DNA of 64,000 nucleotides from an uncultured Latescibacterota bacterium (GTDB lineage: Bacteria > Latescibacterota > UBA2968), in assembly GCA_951812755.1 (NCBI GenBank), contig OX638329.1, positions 5,030,522 to 5,094,521 on the forward strand. The letters are read 5' to 3'. Every line of letters begins with the position of its first letter. Positions within the stretch are counted from its first letter, which is position 1. The notes beneath the pieces were generated by a model. The model searched no databases and had not been told where the DNA came from. It saw nothing but the letters and a program-made list of their open reading frames with translations. Made by a program: the position numbers and the translations under genes. Of the stretch, positions 60,022 to 64,000 are shown one piece after another.

Positions 60022-61695
60022 TTAATCGCCAAATATAGCAGCTGAAGCGGCTTCGGCCTTTTCCATTCTTTCTTCATCGGATAAATCGCCCATCGCTTTG
60101 TAAAAAATCTCATCGTAATCGCGCGTTTTGATAACCACGGGCATGGGGACTGCATGCCCAAATACAAGGGCTTGCTGTTTGGAATCGAGACTGGCCAGAA
60201 CACTGCGCAAGCCAGAGGCATTGGATACCCCTGTGAGCACCCCCTGGATGTCTTTTTCGTCATTGAGCAAAGCCGTGATTTTTGTGCCGAGTTGTGAAAG
60301 TACTTCTTCGTCAATGCCGGAGGGACGTTGATCAACCACGAGGAGCGAGACGTAGTATTTGCGCATTTCCCTGGCAATCGTGCCAAAAATGGTTTGCCGT
60401 GCAGTCGCGGGGTTGAGAAACTTGTGGGCTTCTTCAATAGTGATGACCAGGGGCCGGGGCTGATCTTCGGAATTTTGCGAGGCGTAAAATTTTTCGCTTT
60501 TTGTGACGTATTGTTCGTGAATACGACGCGAGAGAATATTCGCCACGAGCAAATAGGCGAGCATACTGGTCTGCCGACCAAATTCGAGCACAATGTGAAT
60601 ACCGCGGTCGATGTAATCCATCATTGTATCGACAGCATCGGCACCATTCAGACTATTGACCATAAAGGGAAAATTTTCAATGCGTTTAAGTTTGCGGTGC
60701 AACGCGGAAAGTGAGCTTTTATTTGCACCAATATCCTCGGCAAACTGCTCGACATCGGGACCGTCAAGAGAGAGCAATTGGCGCAGCCAGCGGTTTTTGT
60801 ACATCGCGTAAACCAGATAGGCAGATTCAGAAGCAGTAGGATTGAGTTGCAGTTCGTCTTGCAACGCAATAACATCTTCAACGGCGATCTGATCGTAGGT
60901 AATATACACTTCGTGATCTGGCTGAATACCGCGCTGTCGAGACGATTCGGGGTCGAGAGAAAATAGGGCGACCTGATTCCCAAAAAGTTGTTTGAGACCC
61001 TTGACAAAGCTATTTCCTTGACCGCCCTCTTTCATAGCGCGAAAACCGTATTCATTGTGCATATCAAAAATGAGATTGACGGCTTTCTTGTTTTTAATCA
61101 GGCCACACAACACCAGGCGCGTGAGAAAAGATTTTCCCGTGCCCGTTTTGCCAAAAATGCCATTGCTGCGCTCGACAAAGCGATTGAGATTGATACACAC
61201 CGGCGTATCCATGTCCAACGGCGTGCCCATGTTGAAAAACCGGTCGTCTTTTTCCTCGCTGCCAAAAACGCGCGATACATCTTCTTCTTCGGCTTCAACA
61301 ACTTTGGAAAAATGACTGGGAATAGTTTTCACCGGACGCGGTTCATCGACGACTTCTTCGCCCTGTTCCAGCATGAGCATAGGGCGCAGTGCAACGGTGA
61401 CATAGGTGCTGGCCCCATTGAGAACACTGTGCAACAACTGGTCGCTCTCTCGCGGCGGATAAAGCAAAATTTCGGGATTGGTCGCATCCAAACTCAAGTC
61501 GGTGATCATGGAGAAAAACTGATTTTTATAGCCCTCAATAACCACAAATTTGCCGGCTTTGACGTCTTCTACGCTACGGTCGGGGTTGAGCTTCATCTCA
61601 ACGCCCTCGGTCAAAGACCCTTGCGTGACAACGCCGATTTCGCCGCCATCCTGAATATTGGGCGAACCATTTAGATTATTCCAGAGATCGTTCAT
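60022..61695 (-). CDS. herA: HerA-type DNA translocase ATPase
   Basis: Hexameric FtsK/HerA-family ATPase of 557 residues that works with NurA in DNA end resection in archaea and some bacteria. An N-terminal HAS-barrel (about 15-120; GGEIGVVTQGSL, AGKFVVIEGYKNQFF) precedes Walker A GKTGTGKS at 182-189. Walker B is LVITIEEAHKFLNP near 424, and an arginine region lies at IAREMRKYYVSLLVVDQRPS. The HAS-barrel-like gene, the HicBA module and nurA lie upstream on the same strand, the order expected of a repair operon into which a toxin-antitoxin module has been inserted. Confidence 0.88.
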   Translation of the reverse strand: MNDLWNNLNGSPNIQDGGEIGVVTQGSLTEGVEMKLNPDRSVEDVKAGKFVVIEGYKNQFFSMITDLSLDATNPEILLYPPRESDQLLHSVLNGASTYVTVALRPMLMLEQGEEVVDEPRPVKTIPSHFSKVVEAEEEDVSRVFGSEEKDDRFFNMGTPLDMDTPVCINLNRFVERSNGIFGKTGTGKSFLTRLVLCGLIKNKKAVNLIFDMHNEYGFRAMKEGGQGNSFVKGLKQLFGNQVALFSLDPESSRQRGIQPDHEVYITYDQIAVEDVIALQDELQLNPTASESAYLVYAMYKNRWLRQLLSLDGPDVEQFAEDIGANKSSLSALHRKLKRIENFPFMVNSLNGADAVDTMMDYIDRGIHIVLEFGRQTSMLAYLLVANILSRRIHEQYVTKSEKFYASQNSEDQPRPLVITIEEAHKFLNPATARQTIFGTIAREMRKYYVSLLVVDQRPSGIDEEVLSQLGTKITALLNDEKDIQGVLTGVSNASGLRSVLASLDSKQQALVFGHAVPMPVVIKTRDYDEIFYKAMGDLSDEERMEKAEAASAAIFGD

Positions 61696-61732
61696 AAAAG
61701 ATAGCTTTCATACGTTCTTACACGCTTCACAA

Positions 61733-62329
61733 TTATTGCGAAATCCGCCGCATAATAGAACTCAGGCGATCGTAGTCGTCGCGGATAAGGCGACACAGGT
61801 CTTTGCCAATGCCCACCAGATAGGGCATATCCGAAGCGCGTGCTGCCCATGCATTTCTCACCGAGGCGATGATGAGATCGTCGGCGGGCAGGCGATTGCC
61901 ACATAAAATGCTGCGGAGAAAATCCCCACTATTGGTCAGGGCTTTAATTTCGGACTCAGTACATGGAAAAACAAAGCTGTGAATACCGGGCGGTTGCGGG
62001 GGCAAAACCTGTTGCGGACCGCGATCGTCGCCATACCCAATAATAACAGCTTCAAATTCAGTCTTGAGAAGTTCAAAAATTTGCGGTTGCTCTTCGCGCA
62101 ATTCTTGTTCGGTAAGCCCATAAGCCGTGGCGCGTCGATTGGGTTCAATAGAGTGCGTACACACATTGAAAACCAGGCCATATACAGGCAATGCACCAAG
62201 GGTCTTGACAAAGGAGCCGAACGGCGGTGCGCCATTTAGCTCCCGGCTTTCAGAAGTAAATTGCGAAGTAGAACTCTCGACAATTTCGCCAATATATTCA
62301 GTGCTGATATCAAGTTGTGTGAGTGCCAT
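61733..62329 (-). CDS. HAS-barrel-like protein associated with HerA/NurA
   Basis: A 198-residue protein. The N-terminal part, YIGEIVESSTSQFTSESREL and APPFGSFVKTL, resembles the HAS-barrel that begins HerA-type ATPases, here without an ATPase domain. The rest is helical with ADDLIIASVRNAWAARASDM. I know no enzymatic motif in it. Its place between nurA and herA suggests an adaptor or assembly factor for the resection complex. An ATG at 62329 follows AGAGGTTCCGC. Confidence 0.65.
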   Translation of the reverse strand: MALTQLDISTEYIGEIVESSTSQFTSESRELNGAPPFGSFVKTLGALPVYGLVFNVCTHSIEPNRRATAYGLTEQELREEQPQIFELLKTEFEAVIIGYGDDRGPQQVLPPQPPGIHSFVFPCTESEIKALTNSGDFLRSILCGNRLPADDLIIASVRNAWAARASDMPYLVGIGKDLCRLIRDDYDRLSSIMRRISQ

Positions 62330-62341
62330 GCGGAACCTCTA

Positions 62342-62574
62342 TCATAAAAGGGCATACCAATCTGACATTGTGATTTCGCGTTCAAGAATCGCTCCAATTT
62401 CTCGGACCATAAACCGCAATTGTGGCACAGAGTATTCAGAATTGGACGGGATGGACAATCGGTGATTTTGATAGGTCATAAACTGGTGACGTGTACCCGA
62501 ATAGGGCCCTCAAATCCGAGTTTGCGAAGCCGACGAATAAAATCGCGACGTTTACACGGTGTCCAACGATTCAT
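62342..62574 (-). pseudogene. hicA: HicA toxin gene with single-base frameshift
   Basis: The first frame reads MNRWTPCKRRDFIRRLRKLG then FEGP. A one-base loss in the CCCTATTCGG stretch near 62508 shifts the frame, after which the HicA sequence resumes: YSGTRHQFMTYQNHRLSIP, SEYSVPQLRFMVREIGAIL and MSDWYALL. The double-stranded-RNA-binding-type toxin normally carries its catalytic His in G-T-R-H. The total length is 233 bases, one short of a full 77-codon gene. It overlaps hicB by 23 bases. As written, translation stops after 32 residues, before the His. Confidence 0.85.
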
Positions 62575-62824
62575 GCATGGGCACCTTGTTTAAGTCAATA
62601 TCATTAATTACGGGAAGTCTATGTCCAAGTTTAATACCCACAAAAATCCAATCTTCAAGTATAGAATGAAGTTCCGATTCACAATCGCGAAGCGAATTGG
62701 CAAACGCCACCACACCCTTGCATACGGGAATACGTCCACCGAATGTACCATCTTCAAGTTTGTCATATTCGGCTTGCGCCATAAGGTCGTTAATATAATC
62801 CGTAAGGATAAATTGAGCCGCCAT
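62552..62824 (-). CDS. hicB: HicB-family antitoxin
   Basis: A 90-residue antitoxin. The partial RNase-H-like HicB fold is clear: YDKLEDGTFGGRIPVCKGVV, AFANSLRDCESELHSILEDW and LGHRLPVIND. It neutralises HicA by binding it. The gene precedes hicA (order BA) and starts 14 bases after the nurA stop. It is intact although its toxin is frameshifted. Confidence 0.85.
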   Translation of the reverse strand: MAAQFILTDYINDLMAQAEYDKLEDGTFGGRIPVCKGVVAFANSLRDCESELHSILEDWIFVGIKLGHRLPVINDIDLNKVPMHESLDTV

Positions 62825-62838
62825 GATGATACCCTTCG

Positions 62839-63999
62839 CTATACTGATGCAGCCATTTTTTTAAGTTGTTTGAGCGACTGTTCGGTTCTGATGTTGTTTT
62901 TGATAAAAGAGTCTTTTAAGAACTTAAAAAATATGTCGCGGTCGGCCCCGCGCACAATGGCGCGTTCGTGGGATTCGGATAGGACGACGGGATATCCGCG
63001 CCCCTTATCGACCTGATCGACAATCGCGGTGTGTACGAGGTCGAGCAACTCGCGGTCTTTGGCAACCCATTCGGGGATTTCGACGCGTCCAATTTCCCAA
63101 CCCGTGTGTACGTAAAAAAAGCAAATGCGGTGGGGACCATAATCCTCGAGAATTTTAGACGCGCTGCGATAAACGCCACTGCGCTCGCCGCGTTTGAGTT
63201 TGCGGGCATACAGCATATCGTCGGTAACGCCGGCAATGGGTTCACAAGGAATGGGTGCAGGCGGTTCAGAATCGCCATCAAAATCGAGAAGATGCTGCGC
63301 CTCGGCTGCTTTCCACGGGCACTTGTCGCAGTTGGGGGGCTGTTCGGGACAGAGTCCCACGCGCAGAGCATTGAGCACATCGGCACTGCCGGGATCTGAA
63401 ATATACCCGGCAATGGGAACGCGAAGTTCGCGCAGACGCTCCAAACCGGCGAGCGTGGTCTGGAGAGTTTCGCGGCGGAAATCGTAGGGTTTGCCTTCGA
63501 GCATCCACAAAATCAGGGTACCATCGGTCAGCCCGACACAGGTTCGACCTTCTGCGTGCGCCTGAGCAGAGAGGGCAACGACCTTTTCGAGTTCCATGGC
63601 ATTGCGCCGCACGCCAACAACTTCTCGGGTGATAGGGCTGCGCTTGCCCGCCCATTCCTGATAGAGGTCGTCTTCATCGTAAAAAAGCGTTGGTTCACTG
63701 TTTAACACGGGGCGTTCTCCCGTGCCGTAATGAATGACAACATAGCCAATATTGATCAAAAAACAATTGGCGACTTCGTGCCGGTCGGGGAAAATCTGAG
63801 ATCCATCGGCGGCAATAACCGTGAGTTCTTTGGGACGGTCGGGTCTTGGACACGCCTCGGTAATAGGCCCACCGAGTTGAGCAACCAGCCAGGAGGTGCG
63901 GCTGCGCGCAATTTTAATACCCAGAGTCTCCCAGGCATCTTCCCAGCGATCCATTTCGGAACACGCCAGATCAATACGGGCAAAAAAATCGTCTTGCAA
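62839..63999 (-). CDS. nurA: NurA-family 5'-3' nuclease (start near or beyond window edge)
   Basis: At least 386 residues. The NurA domain has its first acidic motif in VIAADGSQIFPDRHE (Asp about 65) and a second in VGLTDGTLILWML. Segments VPIAGYISDPGSADVLNALR, RICFFYVHTGWEIGRVEIPE and DKGRGYPVVLSESHERAIVR are the C-terminal part of the fold. A CPEQPPNCDKCPWK segment with three cysteines lies near 220. The only start inside the window is TTG at 63999, so the true start may lie outside. NurA partners HerA, encoded 1.1 kb downstream on the same strand. Confidence 0.87.
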   Translation of the reverse strand: MQDDFFARIDLACSEMDRWEDAWETLGIKIARSRTSWLVAQLGGPITEACPRPDRPKELTVIAADGSQIFPDRHEVANCFLINIGYVVIHYGTGERPVLNSEPTLFYDEDDLYQEWAGKRSPITREVVGVRRNAMELEKVVALSAQAHAEGRTCVGLTDGTLILWMLEGKPYDFRRETLQTTLAGLERLRELRVPIAGYISDPGSADVLNALRVGLCPEQPPNCDKCPWKAAEAQHLLDFDGDSEPPAPIPCEPIAGVTDDMLYARKLKRGERSGVYRSASKILEDYGPHRICFFYVHTGWEIGRVEIPEWVAKDRELLDLVHTAIVDQVDKGRGYPVVLSESHERAIVRGADRDIFFKFLKDSFIKNNIRTEQSLKQLKKMAASV

Positions 64000-64000
64000 A

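Overview
The window is a bacterial chromosome fragment from a Gram-negative, probably uncultured lineage. An outer-membrane TonB-dependent receptor, two ammonium transporters around a PII gene, sulfatase, Gfo/Idh/MocA, phytanoyl-CoA-dioxygenase-like and parallel beta-helix genes, and a secreted giant protein with an N-terminal cohesin-like plus dockerin-like segment together resemble gene content reported for Latescibacterota- or Poribacteria-type genomes. No rRNA, tRNA or phylogenetic marker is present, so this placement is a weak inference.

Layout. 1-3.1 kb: amt-glnB-amt nitrogen sensing and uptake. 3.2-7.6 kb: a tightly overlapping run of 2-hydroxyacid dehydrogenase, sulfatase and AAA ATPase, followed by a PIN-like gene broken by a small inverted-repeat element. 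7.6-17.3 kb: small metabolic genes on both strands, including an esterase, an inositol-monophosphatase-family enzyme, a candidate nuclease/partner pair, a RidA-like fusion and a Uma2 nuclease. This block also holds a plant-like galacturonokinase coupled to a sugar nucleotidyltransferase, a mannonate dehydratase, a diheme cytochrome c and a second esterase. 17.4-17.8 kb: a minus-strand promoter-to-terminator unit with no long reading frame. 17.9-20.7 kb: a dioxygenase-HEAT fusion coupled to a BNR-repeat protein. 20.9-25 kb: an operon of membrane protein, winged-helix regulator, TonB-dependent receptor and TPR protein behind an operator-rich promoter. 25-30 kb: an antitoxin/PIN toxin pair, then Gfo/Idh/MocA, amidohydrolase, SDR and beta-helix genes.

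30.2-57.3 kb, all on the minus strand, is the most unusual part. A 19.2-kb gene encodes a 6392-residue secreted protein with about 28 cadherin-like and 16 FN3 domains, GLUG-like repeats and a C-terminal parallel beta-helix domain. That last domain has a stand-alone paralogue at 51.9-53.7 kb. Upstream of the stand-alone gene lies a regulator that fuses a beta-propeller and Y_Y_Y sensor to an NtrC-type AAA+ domain and a Fis-type helix-turn-helix. Upstream of the giant gene lies a decayed remnant of the same regulator. Both units end at the same terminator hairpin. The simplest reading is an ancestral duplication of a regulator plus beta-helix module, after which one copy grew enormously and lost its regulator. 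An IS element with a clear 8-bp target duplication and an interrupted transposase sits between the copies.

57.5-64 kb: a HemL-like aminotransferase, a family 2 glycosyltransferase, then HerA ATPase, a HAS-barrel-like protein and NurA nuclease, with a HicBA toxin-antitoxin module between nurA and the HAS-barrel gene whose hicA is frameshifted.

Decay and mobility recur: two related miniature inverted-repeat elements, one IS, four disrupted genes (PIN, hicA, transposase, regulator remnant) and several dispersed palindromic repeats.
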